From Trichomonas vaginalis G3 (lineage: Eukaryota > Parabasalia > Trichomonadida > Trichomonadidae): 64,000 nt of DNA. Under the pieces are notes generated by a model, which did no database searches, was not told the DNA's origin, and was given only the letters and a program-made list of their open reading frames with translations. The translations under genes were made by a program, and so were the position numbers. Shown here one piece after another: positions 21,104-31,009 of the stretch; within the stretch, counting starts at the first letter, position 1; every line of letters begins with the position of its first letter. The stretch lies in contig NC_067204.1 in the NCBI RefSeq assembly GCF_026262505.1, forward strand, positions 18,454,165 to 18,518,164, in the 5' to 3' direction.

Positions 21104-21110
21104 AAATTTT

Positions 21111-23264
21111 TTACTTCATGCAATGTTTTATTTCTGTGCCGTCTTCAAGTATGCCCCAGTACTTACGCTTGGAGAGGACATGAACTTCGGTGAAAATTTT
21201 GTCCAATTTGAATTGACCCATCTTTTCACCGACCATACCCATTTCAATGAGTTTGTTGTATCCTTCTTCGTTCGTCATGAGTGCGTCAATGTTCTCATAG
21301 TAAACCACAACTTTGGATTTGACTTCGGAGAAGAATTTGTTGTAGTTGTCAAGGACTGCCTTTGCGAACTGAGGGTAAGACCAATGTTCGACAATAGGTT
21401 TTAATGTGGTTACTAAGCCACTTTGACCTTGAGTGAATTCGTACTTCAAAACAAAAGGAGAAAACCTTTCAACAAAGTTGTCGACCTTCTCATAATGTTT
21501 ACTCTTCATCTCTTGAGGTTTCTTAATGGAATATCCCCATGTCGAATTCATAAGCAATTTGAGTGTCATTGCAAGTTTGGGGTTTGAAGCTTTCCTAATA
21601 TCATACAGTTGTTGTATGACTTTTCCAACTGTATAGTTCCTTCCCAGGAACTCACCATCTTCGTTTGGAATTCCAGTTGGAATATATTGGACAAACCTCA
21701 TGTACGCAGCGTTAAGGTCGACATAGTATATCTTTTCGTTTGAGTCGAACTTGTCGCAACCAATTGGTCCAGTTCGTGGAAATTCAAGTGAGTCTCTTAT
21801 CTTCTGCGAAACTTCTCCTGTTATCTCATAAACATCGTCGAAGCAACCTGTTTCATATAAAACCTTCTGACCTAACTCAGATGCTCTCCAATACAATTTG
21901 ACGTCAATTGGATGTCTCAATGGAAGTTTGTTTATAGCATCTTGAAGTTCTTGCAACCTCATTGGAAGTTCTTCTGGTTCAGGTTGGTATCCGAACAATC
22001 CAACCCCTTGTGGAACTGTGTACTTCTTTTGTACTAGAACTTTGTCTGGAACAACTTTTGGTCTTGCTAACAATGAAAAGTTTGTTTCGTCTTTTGGTAC
22101 AAAAGTTTCTGTCAGCTTGTCATCTGGAATTGGTTCCAACAAACCTTTCTCGAAAAGAATGTTTACAGCTCTGACAATGTTGCACTTGCCTTTTCCGAAC
22201 AATGGGTTTGTAAGACTTTCGTTCAACATAAAGTGGTTGTGGACAATTGCAATCTTCAACCATGGTAAATTGAACTCAACAACATAGTCGTCATGTGAAG
22301 AACCTTTCTCAGTCGGTATGTTGACTCGGATATTCACATTTGCCAACGGTGCAATTTTTGCCAATTGACCTCTGAGAATGTACCTTGTCTTCACACATGA
22401 CTCAAGATACTTCATCTTCTCATCTGTAACAAGACCAGAGTTCCTGAGACATGTGAGAATACAAGGTTCATTGACAATTGTTTCAATTGAATTGTAAATT
22501 CCATACCTTGTCAAGTCAATGTCAGACTTATTTATGAAGGGGAAGTATCCAGCATGTTGTCTGACTGCTTGAGGGTTAGGTTGGTGCCATTCGAACTTAA
22601 CACTTGCAATTCCTTCAATTGCATTCAAAATGTCTGAGTCGGAGTCAACCATTTGTTCTCTCTTTGTAGTCTTGAAAGCGTCAAGAAGTTTTGCGGCTGT
22701 TTGTTCATTGCCATGCGCATAGTATATATGACCGTCCAAATCTGTTATGGTCAATCTGAGATTGTATCCTTTCTTATTTCCGTCTTGTATGGCAGCAAGT
22801 ACTCCCATGAAGCCTTCCTTGTTCTTTCCTTCGTCAAAGTTTACTGTAAAGGTTCGACCAGATGTAATTTGACTTCTAACTTCACGATACTTTTCATATG
22901 CATATCTTGTTCTTTCCATGGGAGCATGTGAGTCTTCACCTTTTCCTTTTTTCCTTCTCAAAGGATGCAATTGTTCGTCATGTTTCCAGTAGAATCTGGC
23001 AAAGCCGTCGTGTCCTTCAACTTGAGGTTCACTAACATCGAAAGGCATGTCCATAAGACGTTCTTCTTCTAACCTCTCTAGTCTGTTTGGATAATTTGCG
23101 CGTGCTGTTTCCAAATCCATTTCGTAGCGAAGACCAGACAATTTGTCATAGACTTTTATGGGTCTTCCCTTCCTATATTTAAACTTCTTTGAAACTCTCC
23201 AACCATATCTTTCTAACTCTGTTTTTATTCTAGCAGATTTTCTATCCATTCTATATGGGGGCAT
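21111..23264 (-). CDS. polB: Protein-primed family B DNA polymerase
   Basis: 717 residues from the ATG that follows the A/T block at 23265-23285. Motif A region YYVDLNAAYMRFV, motif B region KLAMTLKLLMNSTWGYS (the KxxxNSxYG signature), and a motif C region at YYENIDALMT place it in family B; the gap and set of partners place it with the protein-primed polymerases of Polintons. It would copy the linear element from its ends, with a terminal protein as primer. The frame is open and equal in length to the copy in B. It stops eight bases before the island gene at 20996-21103. Confidence 0.88.
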   Translation of the reverse strand: MPPYRMDRKSARIKTELERYGWRVSKKFKYRKGRPIKVYDKLSGLRYEMDLETARANYPNRLERLEEERLMDMPFDVSEPQVEGHDGFARFYWKHDEQLHPLRRKKGKGEDSHAPMERTRYAYEKYREVRSQITSGRTFTVNFDEGKNKEGFMGVLAAIQDGNKKGYNLRLTITDLDGHIYYAHGNEQTAAKLLDAFKTTKREQMVDSDSDILNAIEGIASVKFEWHQPNPQAVRQHAGYFPFINKSDIDLTRYGIYNSIETIVNEPCILTCLRNSGLVTDEKMKYLESCVKTRYILRGQLAKIAPLANVNIRVNIPTEKGSSHDDYVVEFNLPWLKIAIVHNHFMLNESLTNPLFGKGKCNIVRAVNILFEKGLLEPIPDDKLTETFVPKDETNFSLLARPKVVPDKVLVQKKYTVPQGVGLFGYQPEPEELPMRLQELQDAINKLPLRHPIDVKLYWRASELGQKVLYETGCFDDVYEITGEVSQKIRDSLEFPRTGPIGCDKFDSNEKIYYVDLNAAYMRFVQYIPTGIPNEDGEFLGRNYTVGKVIQQLYDIRKASNPKLAMTLKLLMNSTWGYSIKKPQEMKSKHYEKVDNFVERFSPFVLKYEFTQGQSGLVTTLKPIVEHWSYPQFAKAVLDNYNKFFSEVKSKVVVYYENIDALMTNEEGYNKLIEMGMVGEKMGQFKLDKIFTEVHVLSKRKYWGILEDGTEIKHCMK

Positions 23265-23296
23265 TTTTATAAAAATAAAAAAATATTTTTTTTTCT

Positions 23297-23880
23297 TTAC
23301 TTTACATAACCACCAGCTACCAGAAGTCTTTGACGCCAACCCATACCAGCTAATGAAGGTTGACTTGGTTTAGTTTCCAAACTAAACTTTGGTTTTGGTT
23401 TATCTTCAGTTTTTGGTTTTTCTTCTTCTATCGGTTTTTCGTCACTTTTCGGTTCACCTGACTTTACTTCACTTGCAGGAACAGTTGTGTCGTCAACATC
23501 TTCATAAATATCATATGCCATTTGTTTTTGTTTTCCTTTCAACTTTTTGTGTTTGTTGTAAAGTTTAGAATATTTCGACTCTAAGTCAATGAGATGTTCT
23601 ATAATGAACTGTTGGTCAGTGAAGTAAACTTTTCCATCTGTTGTCTCGAAAGCTCCTTCAGACTTCAATATTTTATTTGTGAGAGTCTGTTTCTTTTTTG
23701 AGATACTAGCCGTTCCATTTTTATGAAAAGTGACTTTGTAGTTAGGGTTTGTATTTCCAGACCTGGCACTTTCTATTATTGAATTTTCTCTTCATCTGTA
23801 AGTTCTTTGACAGGTTTTGACAATGGTTCTGAACTTTTTGTTTGTGGTGTCAAATCTACCGTTTCAACTTCTTCGGTCAT
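23297..23880 (-). pseudogene. Unknown virion-like gene (TEEVE), one break
   Basis: Counterpart of the open gene at 51713-52297 (194 residues): acidic start MTEEVETVDLTPQTKSSEPL, a central segment with strand/helix character, a Lys/Glu/Pro-rich linker of repeated EEKPK type, and a C-terminal SLAGMGWRQRLLAAGGYVK tail. Preceded by TTTTTTACTGAGATGAA, a leader shared with the next gene. Confidence 0.5.
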
Positions 23881-23899
23881 TTCATCTCAGTAAAAAATT

Positions 23900-24055
23900 T
23901 TAGTTTGGTTTGTTTTCAACTGGTTGTTTAGGTTTTTTAAGTCGGTCTAAAACTTCTTGAGGTATAGGAAGAACTTGACAAACACGTGGTTGTGTAACTG
24001 CTGGAAGCCGACAAATCCATCTTGAACCCATTTGTCTCAATGCTGTATTGTTCAT
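23900..24055 (-). CDS. Small protein, 51 aa (unknown)
   Basis: Starts MNNTALRQMGSRWICRLPAV and ends in a Lys/Pro-rich tail. Nearly identical to 52317-52472 in B, including the leader TTTTTTACTGAGATGAA, which argues for a real gene. Sits between two virion-like genes on the same strand. Confidence 0.6.
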   Translation of the reverse strand: MNNTALRQMGSRWICRLPAVTQPRVCQVLPIPQEVLDRLKKPKQPVENKPN

Positions 24056-24074
24056 TTCATCTCAGTAAAAAACT

Positions 24075-24473
24075 TTACATTCCCCACGTTTGAGGCGGTT
24101 GAGGTTGGTTTTGTTTACCCATTGTTGTGCATGGTTATATCCTCTGTTAAAGAATCTTTCACCTTGGTCCATATAGTGTCCTGCTTGGTTATAGTAGTCA
24201 TTTGCTTTGTTATAATAGTTTCCTGCTTGTCTTCCTACATTGTCCATCCATCCTTGAACTTTTCCTCTTGTTTCAGGATTTGGAATAAGATTTGCTGCAT
24301 CTCGTGCTACCTCCCAACCTTTCTGTACAGTTTGTATAATAGGTTGTGCTTTCTCTTTCAGTATACCTAATGTACTCAAAATCTTCCTTCCAATTCCAAA
24401 TGCACCTCTGGCTATTGTTCCCACTGCGGGTAAAAATCTGGATGCAACTCCTGCTAACGCCAAATAAACCCAT
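24075..24473 (-). pseudogene. Amphipathic virion-like protein (MGLFG), broken copy
   Basis: Counterpart of the open 133-residue gene at 52492-52893. The Gly/Ala/Leu-rich N-terminus looks membrane-active, the rest is helical with a Tyr/Asn/Gln-rich repeat segment. Such proteins could serve in membrane penetration (compare adenovirus protein VI in role only). About one break near its start. Confidence 0.5.
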
Positions 24474-24490
24474 TTCTTATAGGGTAAAAA
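24474..24490. promoter_or_regulatory. Divergent spacer, MGLFG/integrase
   Basis: 17 bases, TTCTTATAGGGTAAAAA, between two diverging starts. Related to the 18-bp spacers at 7885 and 26895. Confidence 0.5.
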
Positions 24491-25450
24491 ATGACGAATC
24501 CAAACAAGGACCCCTATGTTTCTAAAGCAACAAAGAAAGCACTCATGGTAAAAATCTTTAGTTCAACACCAAATGCTTGGTTTATGGATATCTTGGAAAA
24601 CATTCCGAGGTATAGAGAAGATGGACCACCATACTGGCTAATATTTGTTGGTCAAAACACAAGATACTGTGAAGCCATACCATTACAGTCCAAAAATATT
24701 TTAGATGTGAAAACTGCTTTGACAATATTCGTTGACAAATACCATCCAACAAAACTGACATCTGACTGTGAAAGTTCTTTCAAATCAGACGATATTAAAA
24801 ACTATCTGCGTTCAAAAAATGTAAACCAATATTTCATTGTCGACCAAAACCATTCTGCTCTTGGTGTCATTGACAGTTGTATAAAAATCTTAAGAGACTT
24901 AAACCAACCACAAGGTGGTGAGGTAGATGAAATGTCATATGACGACAAATATAGACACTTCTCCATGGCAAAGATGAGACAAGTTTTAAATATTTACAAT
25001 AGCCGTAAACAAAAAGGTTTGGGAAACCACTCCCCCGAAGAAATGAAAAACAACCCTGACTTAGAGAAAGACTATATATTTAATAGTTTAGTCAAAAGAG
25101 ACAAACAAGAAAGAATGCCAGGCTTCAAACTTAAGAAAGGTGACAAAGTAAAAATAGAAATACCTAAACGCGACCCATATGAAAATACTATTGACTATGA
25201 CAACAATGGGAACTCGACAGGTACTCGCATTCGTGTTCGTAAAAATAGAAGAAAGTATACAAGAGAATATTATGAAGTTTTAGGCAAACATGGCAAAATG
25301 TACAGACTGCAAGCAGAAGATAAAACTACTATTGTCAGACCTCGTTTCAAACTTGTCAAAGTTCAAGGTGGTATACTTTCAAAGACAGTTCCTAACAAAT
25401 ATAAGACAACTCCTGACGAATATGCTAAAGAAGTTGAAAATGACGACTAA
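24491..25450 (+). CDS. int: Retroviral-type integrase (c-integrase)
   Basis: 319 residues. The rve core shows the acidic triad in order: WFMDILENIP (about residue 37), LTSDCESSF (about 98), and an acidic residue 36 positions on in HSALGVIDSCIK, i.e. the 35-residue spacing of retroviral integrases. The C-terminal third is basic (RIRVRKNRRKYTREYYEV), followed by strands that fit a chromodomain- or SH3-like tail. It would insert element DNA with a staggered cut. Open in both A and B. Its stop overlaps that of the convergent fibre gene within CTAA. Confidence 0.88.
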   Translation: MTNPNKDPYVSKATKKALMVKIFSSTPNAWFMDILENIPRYREDGPPYWLIFVGQNTRYCEAIPLQSKNILDVKTALTIFVDKYHPTKLTSDCESSFKSDDIKNYLRSKNVNQYFIVDQNHSALGVIDSCIKILRDLNQPQGGEVDEMSYDDKYRHFSMAKMRQVLNIYNSRKQKGLGNHSPEEMKNNPDLEKDYIFNSLVKRDKQERMPGFKLKKGDKVKIEIPKRDPYENTIDYDNNGNSTGTRIRVRKNRRKYTREYYEVLGKHGKMYRLQAEDKTTIVRPRFKLVKVQGGILSKTVPNKYKTTPDEYAKEVENDD

Positions 25451-26894
25451 GCAATTCTATACCATGCGTAAACTGTCATGTAAGGTGGCATGTAGTCTTT
25501 ACTTTGTCCCGTTGTTTGCGTATATCCCGAAACGCGATGTGTATGGTTTCCATCTCCCTGAGTGTCACTCCAGTAACAATTTATAGCAAAACTGAACGTC
25601 GTCTTTAACATCATATCCTTTACCTTTTTTCAAGGCGTGCCAATCCCAAAATTTATGCTTATGCCAACCTGCTTGAGATGTACTTAAATCTATGTAGTGA
25701 CTATGTGCAGGTAAATTTTCACCTGAAATCGTTTTACTTCCACCTGTTTCCTTTGAAGAGTTTGCACAATACAAAAACCTGTCGACTATTTGAGTCCAAG
25801 TTCCAAAACCAAGTACTACTTCTGGTCTGGTAGAGTTCATTGACGTATAAATAGAGCCTATAGGATATAGTGTTTGAAGTATTTCTGTCTTTAACGTTTG
25901 AAGCTCTTGTTTTGTCAGCTTTCTTATCTAACTCATCGTTAACATATGTTTTGTCAGCTTTGTTGTCATATAAATCTTGAGCAGTGAATTTAACTTGTTT
26001 TCATCCTCCATGACAAAAACATTTCTACATCTAGTGTATTTCATCGTTGTTATGTCTTCATCCGATGTTAAACCTTGTGGAAAGTTAGGAGGTTTCCAAT
26101 TTAATACATCCCCACCAGTTCCATCAGGTTCTTCAACCGTTCCTGCAATATTTTTCTATACCAACAGTTGCGAAGAAATCGTGTGTATGGTTCTTATCTG
26201 CCTTCTTTTCAAGGCTAACGTTTAAGTCTGTTATTTCAGAAGATGTATGTGTATGTCCAACGGCACTTTTACTGTTTAAGGTTTCTTGTAAGTTTGTAAT
26301 ATTTGCAATGGTATGTGTATGTCCAACGTCACTTTTCCTGTTTAAAGTTTCTTGTAAGTTTGTAATATTTGCAATGGTATGTGTATGTCCAACGTCACTT
26401 TTACTGTTTAAGGTTTCTTGTAAGTTTGTAATATTTGCAATGGTATGTGTATGAGTCTTTTTAGAATATTCGTTTTCAGCTCTTGTCACTTCACTTGACA
26501 TTTTATTGTCAACATATGTTTTGTCTGCTAGTTCAGGATGAGTATGTTCTTTTGTTGCATATGTTGCATCTGCTCTTTCTTCTTCTTTTGCTATTGCATC
26601 GTCTACATACTCTTTGTCAGCTTTGTTGTCAACATCTGCTTTCAAAAGAAGTTCTTTTATAGGCTTCTCGTTTAAAGTTCCTTTTGTTGGATTTATACAA
26701 ACAGTATGGTTCTTACTGTCTTGAAACAGAAACTCGTCTGTCAATGGGTTTAATGTCAGTTTTAAGTTTCCTTCTTTCAATGACTCAGATATCTTAGAAT
26801 AGTTTGAAAAGTTTGTTGTGTTCTTATTTAGAGCTTGCATAATGAGTTGTCGGTTGTGTTGTATTTCTCTCATAGACGCTGTTTCATTTGACAT
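25447..26894 (-). pseudogene. Tail-fibre-like protein, broken copy
   Basis: Helical start, ATYATKEHTHPELADKTYVDN segments, then 22-residue repeats of the type GHTHTIANITNLQETLNSKS, and a C-terminal collar-like domain (GGSKTISGENLPAHSH, then YMTVYAWYRIA). These are hallmarks of phage tail fibre/collar proteins. It would mediate attachment. Broken in several places; the copy in B is better preserved. Confidence 0.7.
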
Positions 26895-26912
26895 TTTTAT
26901 TCTAGATAAAAT
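26895..26912. promoter_or_regulatory. 18-bp spacer, fibre/penton-like pair
   Basis: TTTTATTCTAGATAAAAT, a near-palindrome centred on CTAG, between two diverging start codons. Identical in B. Confidence 0.6.
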
Positions 26913-27769
26913 ATGCTTCCAATAGAAAAAGAAAATTCAAGAGTTGCTACAACTAAACCATTAGATGAACTTTTTACTAATGTCGGTCAAAAGTTTGAGA
27001 CAGAGACCGTAAAGCATGAAGGCTATCGTTTTGACTACCCATTAAGATGGCTAAGAGACCCATCTGTCACAAAAGCTATTGGCTTTCGTAGAATGAAGTT
27101 TGTGTCTGTAGAAGATAAAAGTTTTCCATTTATTGTAAGGTTTCATATAGATTATATATCTGAAGGGAAACGAAAAATGTGGGAAGAAATTGAGCTAATA
27201 CAAGTTGACCTTTCATCTTCTCTACAGACTGCGTTAAAAAATATAGAAGATAAAATAAATTCATGTTATGCAAATATGCTGATGAATATGCAAATACCGA
27301 GAGCACACTTTATGTGAGAATTGTATATGACAAACAAAATTCACAAGTGTCATTTCAAATCTACGAAGACAATCCAAAGAAAGACGAACAAATATATACA
27401 GAATTCACTGCAATGTCATGGTATTATTTGCAAAGAATGTTAAATCAGAAAGTCGAACTTCCTTTAGCAAATATTTACAGTCGATATGCAAGAGATGAAC
27501 CATATTATTTAAAGATGTTTTCGACTCAGATGCTATTATAGTTCATGCTTCATTTTCTGGCGCCCAAAACTCTTTCTTATGCTTGGCAAATGACTTTTAC
27601 GAAAAAACCTACAAAGTTATACGAACCACCAAGTGGAAGTATTTCAGACTTTCAAGTATGGTTTACTACAGATGGAAGAAAAAGAATAATTCCATTATAC
27701 CATGCGTTTTACTTAGAACTTAGTTTCATATATAACTACTATCGAACGGTAAAAAATATAATTTTTTAA
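26913..27769 (+). pseudogene. Penton-like/minor capsid candidate (MLPIE), broken
   Basis: Starts MLPIEKENSRVATTKPLDEL; strand-rich, with YRFDYPLRWLRDP near residue 40 and a C-terminal FQVWFTTDGRKRIIPLYHAF segment. Single jelly-roll character is inferred from the strand pattern. A paralog lies at 46925-47785 in B. Broken in about two places. Its stop overlaps the stop of the next convergent gene in TTAA. Confidence 0.45.
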
Positions 27770-28008
27770 TACGGTTGAGGTGTTGGATTTGGTTGCCAAC
27801 TAGACTGTGGTGCAGGTTCAGGCTGTTGTATAACAGGAGCTTGTTCTTCTGGTTCAGGGTCTTTAGGTATAATACCAACAAACTGACCTACTCTTTTACC
27901 AATATTTTTGACACCGTTCCAAATTCCTCTTCCTACGGTTTTTATTCCATTCCATATACCTCTTCCAACATTTCGAAAGAAGTTTCCAATACTACTGAAG
28001 AAACCCAT
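27766..28008 (-). CDS. Small amphipathic virion-like protein (80 aa)
   Basis: MGFFSSIGNFFRNVGRGIWN then a second GRGIWNG repeat and a Pro/Gln-rich tail. The N-terminal 45 residues form an amphipathic, Gly/Phe/Trp/Lys-rich helix series as in membrane-lytic capsid peptides. Leader TTTTTACATATAGTAAA is of the structural-gene class. Open in both A and B. Confidence 0.65.
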   Translation of the reverse strand: MGFFSSIGNFFRNVGRGIWNGIKTVGRGIWNGVKNIGKRVGQFVGIIPKDPEPEEQAPVIQQPEPAPQSSWQPNPTPQPY

Positions 28009-28026
28009 TTTACTATATGTAAAAAT

Positions 28027-28388
28027 CTAATGTCCGCCTAGTCTCTTACGTTTCCTGTTGAGTTCCATAGCATTCTTTAACTGGAGCTCATACATTCTGT
28101 TTCTCCTCTGGTAGAAAACATATTCTGGGTCAACTCCTGTGTTCGCGTCATCTGCATAAAGTTGTTTATATCCCACTTCAGGGTTTGTATAAAACTCTTT
28201 CCATCTCATATTTGCATACCATGGTGGCAAACCTAACGCAGCGTCATTTGACATGGCAGTTTGCATTTGTACATCTGTTGGCACTTGACCATAGTTTGCC
28301 ATTGCAGTTTGTATTCTAACTTCATTTGGAATATTCTCTGGGTTGGTTGTCCAGGTTGCTGTGCATTCGCTAAGTTCTGTGCGTCCAT
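28027..28388 (-). pseudogene. Virion-like gene (MDAQN), about one break
   Basis: Starts MDAQNLANAQQPGQP; about 120 residues, Gln/Asn/Tyr-rich, with a basic C-terminus (NRKRKRLGGH). Leader TTTTTATCTAATATTAA. Possibly a DNA-associated or capsid protein; unknown. Confidence 0.5.
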
Positions 28389-28411
28389 TTAATATTAGAT
28401 AAAAATATCTC

Positions 28412-28543
28412 TTACGAGTACATATGCTGTACATTTGCAGGCATTGGTTCATCTTCATATTCTCTGTACTTTTCTGCCACGTCAAATAAATAAATGACAC
28501 AATGGAAAAAACCTAAAACAAGTAGTCCTATTTCAAACCACAT
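28412..28543 (-). CDS. Single-pass membrane protein (43 aa)
   Basis: MWFEIGLLVLGFFHCVIYLF is a clear membrane segment, followed by an acidic cytosolic-type tail (EKYREYEDEP). The start overlaps the 3' end of the methylase gene by 16 bases in another frame on the same strand. B carries the same gene with a longer tail. Such mini membrane proteins occur in virions with an internal membrane, but the role here is unknown. Confidence 0.55.
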   Translation of the reverse strand: MWFEIGLLVLGFFHCVIYLFDVAEKYREYEDEPMPANVQHMYS

Positions 28544-29346
28544 TTACTTACCAATAAAATTTCTTTGTTATGACACTTTCTCCAGTTTATAGGACCTCTC
28601 TCATATTCTATCTTGTCATATCTAAACTCATAGTCATGTATGTCCTCTAACCATTTCATGACACTTTCCAAACCACTTTTATCGGATGTAAAGTAAAAGC
28701 ATGGATGGTTATGTAAAACGTCTAAAGTTTCTAAAGAGTCTCTCAAAGTCCAGTCTACTTGGTATTGAAAATCCCATGTGTTATAGAACGGCGGGTCCAC
28801 TATAAAGAAAACATTTTCCTTGTCTTTATATTTTTCATACAACTCTGTCCAATAACATCTCACAAACTCTATACCCTCAATATATTTTTCTATGTTCTCT
28901 TTGAAAACATTTGTATAGTTAAGATATAAAACTTTTGACATAAGTGTTTCAATGTCATGAACTCTTATAGCACCACTATATAATAGTCTAGCAGATATAC
29001 TATCCCAGTCTATATATTCTGCTTTTTTCAAAACCTCTCTCACAATATTTTTCTTATCTAATGGTATACGTTCCATCTTACCTATAGGTATCTTTTCTTT
29101 TAACTCTTTCAATATTTTGTTTGTGTCTGGTATATGTTTGAGACGGTCCATATAGTTGTCGAAGTCATTGCATATAATCTTTGAGTCTGGGAATATTATA
29201 TGACATAAATGGGATATATAGAAACTTCCACCGAACAAATCTACAAATGTTAGACCATTCGGTAGTTTCTTAAGTTCTCTCAATATAATATCTTTACATC
29301 TACTCTTATTTCCAAAGAACGGTAACGGTGGTTTTGTAAAATTCAT
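28528..29346 (-). CDS. dam: Dam-type DNA adenine methyltransferase
   Basis: 272 residues. N-terminal PLPFFGNKSR (AdoMet-side motif), FVDLFGGSFY (motif I), ICNDFD (motif II), VDPPFYN (motif IV, DPPY catalytic), in the order of the alpha-class MT-A70-unrelated Dam family. Adds methyl groups to adenine N6 in DNA. It is the outermost gene at the right end in both A and B, open in both. It could mark element DNA or alter host chromatin. N6-methyladenine is the main DNA mark reported for T. vaginalis (established); the link to this gene is inference. Confidence 0.85.
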   Translation of the reverse strand: MNFTKPPLPFFGNKSRCKDIILRELKKLPNGLTFVDLFGGSFYISHLCHIIFPDSKIICNDFDNYMDRLKHIPDTNKILKELKEKIPIGKMERIPLDKKNIVREVLKKAEYIDWDSISARLLYSGAIRVHDIETLMSKVLYLNYTNVFKENIEKYIEGIEFVRCYWTELYEKYKDKENVFFIVDPPFYNTWDFQYQVDWTLRDSLETLDVLHNHPCFYFTSDKSGLESVMKWLEDIHDYEFRYDKIEYERGPINWRKCHNKEILLVSKCGLK

Positions 29347-29467
29347 TTATATATAATAATAAAAATGTTTTTCCCTGAAAAGTGACAGAAAAGTGACAAA
29401 ACATGAAAACATATATAATTTGTGAAAAGCTCCTGGAAGACCCGTATATAAGAACTTCATTTATACT

Positions 29468-29514
29468 AAACATCTTCAGGGCTAGAGGGCACGAAGTGCC
29501 TGGAAGCCCCACTA

Positions 29515-29546
<32 letters not shown>
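29468..29546 (-). repeat. Right terminal inverted repeat of A
   Basis: Complement of the left end: 49 bp then 30 T (29517-29546). Hairpin at 29479-29510 with the same stems as the left end. Confidence 0.85.
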
Positions 29547-29547
<1 letters not shown>

Positions 29548-29753
29548 AAAATGCTGAAGAAAAACTTTCTCAAATAAATGAGAAGATACAAAATTCAATT
29601 ACATATTTAAGATCGTTTGAAATTCCAAATGAATTGTTAGATACGTATATGTTAGAAATTAATGAATTTTGTTATAATTCTCCAGATTATATTTTAGAAC
29701 ATTTCGAAGAATTTTTAGAGGATTTCAAAGAAAAGAATAATTTAATAGACTAA
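29547..29753 (+). other. 3' part of a host-like open frame
   Basis: Directly after the T-run a frame runs 68 codons to a TAA: ENAEEKLSQINEKIQNSITY at the start, helical and acidic, ending KEKNNLID. It has no own ATG and looks like the end of a host gene cut by the arrival of A or by another rearrangement. No N-terminal partner is visible in the left flank of A. Confidence 0.4.
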
Positions 29754-29868
29754 AAAATTTATTATTTTTATTTATTGTGAATTTTAAATTGTCACTTTTT
29801 AAGTGTTACTCCCTATTGAAGGTGTCACTTTTTGGGTGTCACTTTTTCGGAAATTCTTATATACTCGA
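29754..29868. other. Spacer with GTCACTTTTT repeats
   Basis: Three copies of GTCACTTTTT within about 55 bases (29793-29850), the element that also precedes accessory-island genes and the methylase of B. Ends at the truncation point of Polinton C. Confidence 0.45.
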
Positions 29869-30529
29869 ATTCGATGAAATAGAAGTCAAAGCAACCGACT
29901 CAGTTGAAATTAAGAAGTTCATACGTAAGGTTAACTATGAGTTTCTTGGATTTCATTGCAACCACAAAGTCATGGACAAAGACTGCGATATGGTATATAA
30001 GAATGTTTCTGACATATATAAATCTGAAGAATTTAAGACCTACGACAACTTTGTTTCGTTAGTTGCTGAATGTGTATGGCAGATAAGAGATAAAGATAGA
30101 AGAGGTAAGGTATGGAACGGACAAATAAAACCCGCAACTTTTGAGTTAAAGAAAACCATTGACGCCTTAGTTGTTTTAGCAGGTAAGGTTTCAGAATATA
30201 ACGCAAAAATGAACCCACAATGTTCAAAATGTAAAGCAGCAATGAGGAAATATAACTACTCCGTCAAAGAGATAGAACGTATGCGAAACGACTATGCTGA
30301 CTTAAAGAAAGAAGCAGAGAAACCAGCAGAAGATAAAATGGACATGTTGACATTTCTGAACAAAAACTATCCAACTGCTGACGATTTCCTTCTATCTGAC
30401 GTCAAGAAGAAATATAAAGATACATTCAATATTGTGAAAACTTTTGACATACTGACAGAAGAAATAGAAGCCACAAAATTGTTTAGAATTTCACGAATTC
30501 ACAATGTTTACCATGTAAAACGCTTATAA
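29869..30529 (+). pseudogene. MLATT gene, 3' part
   Basis: The last 220 or so residues, from FDEIEVKATDSVEIKKF to YHVKRL, with the CSKC pair. The 5' part is absent because C is truncated here. Confidence 0.65.
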
Positions 30530-30540
30530 AACTTTATGGT

Positions 30541-30985
30541 AGAAAAAAGGGTAGAAATGAGGTTAGATCTAACCATCTACCCTAAAATATATTTTTATTG
30601 AATTCTGTATAAAATTCTGAGTAAAATGACATATGGAACACATACTTTTTCAGTAAGGACATATGGGGTAGAAATGAGGGTAGAAATGAGGTTAGATCTA
30701 ACCATCTACCCTAAAATATATTTTTATTGAATTCTGTATAAAATTCTGAGTAAAATGACATATGGAACACATACTTTTTCAGTAAGGACATATGGGGTAG
30801 AAATGAGGGTAGAAAACGGGTGAGATCTAACCATCTACCCTAAAATATATTTTTATTGAATTCTGTATAAAATTCTGAGTAAAATGACATATGGAACACA
30901 TACTTTTTCAGTAAGGACATATGGGGTAGAAATGAGGGTAGAAAACAGGTTAGATCTAACCATCTACCCTAAAATATATTTTTGC
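30541..30985. repeat. 129-bp tandem repeat, about 3.4 units
   Basis: Units phase at 30601, 30730 and 30859 (AATTCTGTATAAAATTCTGA). Each includes a variant of the GTTAGATCTAAC palindrome cassette (GGTTAGATCTAACCATCTAC) and an A/T tail. No coding frame. Confidence 0.8.
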
Positions 30986-31009
30986 CGAAAAAAATGACCA
31001 AAAATCATG

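Larger units (their letters stand above)
1749..29546 (+). mobile_element. Polinton/Maverick element A
   Basis: Bounded by inverted ends that start with 24 A and finish with 30 T followed inward by the same 49-bp sequence. It encodes the Polinton set: major capsid candidate, SF3 helicase, packaging ATPase, protein-primed PolB and retroviral-type integrase, plus a fibre-like protein and a Dam methylase. PolB, integrase and methylase are open; several other genes are broken (roughly twenty or more breaks, most in the duplicated segment 7226-14714). Near identity to B suggests a young copy. No matching target duplication is visible outside the ends. Confidence 0.9.

Noticed and set aside
22018-23373. 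Rightward frames inside PolB
   Set aside because: Antisense shadows repeated at the same places in the B copy.
29403-29753. One 116-codon gene crossing the T-run, with a poly-Phe stretch
   Set aside because: It joins methylase-upstream sequence, the terminal repeat and the host frame by chance through the homopolymer. Only the part after 29546 was kept, as a partial frame.
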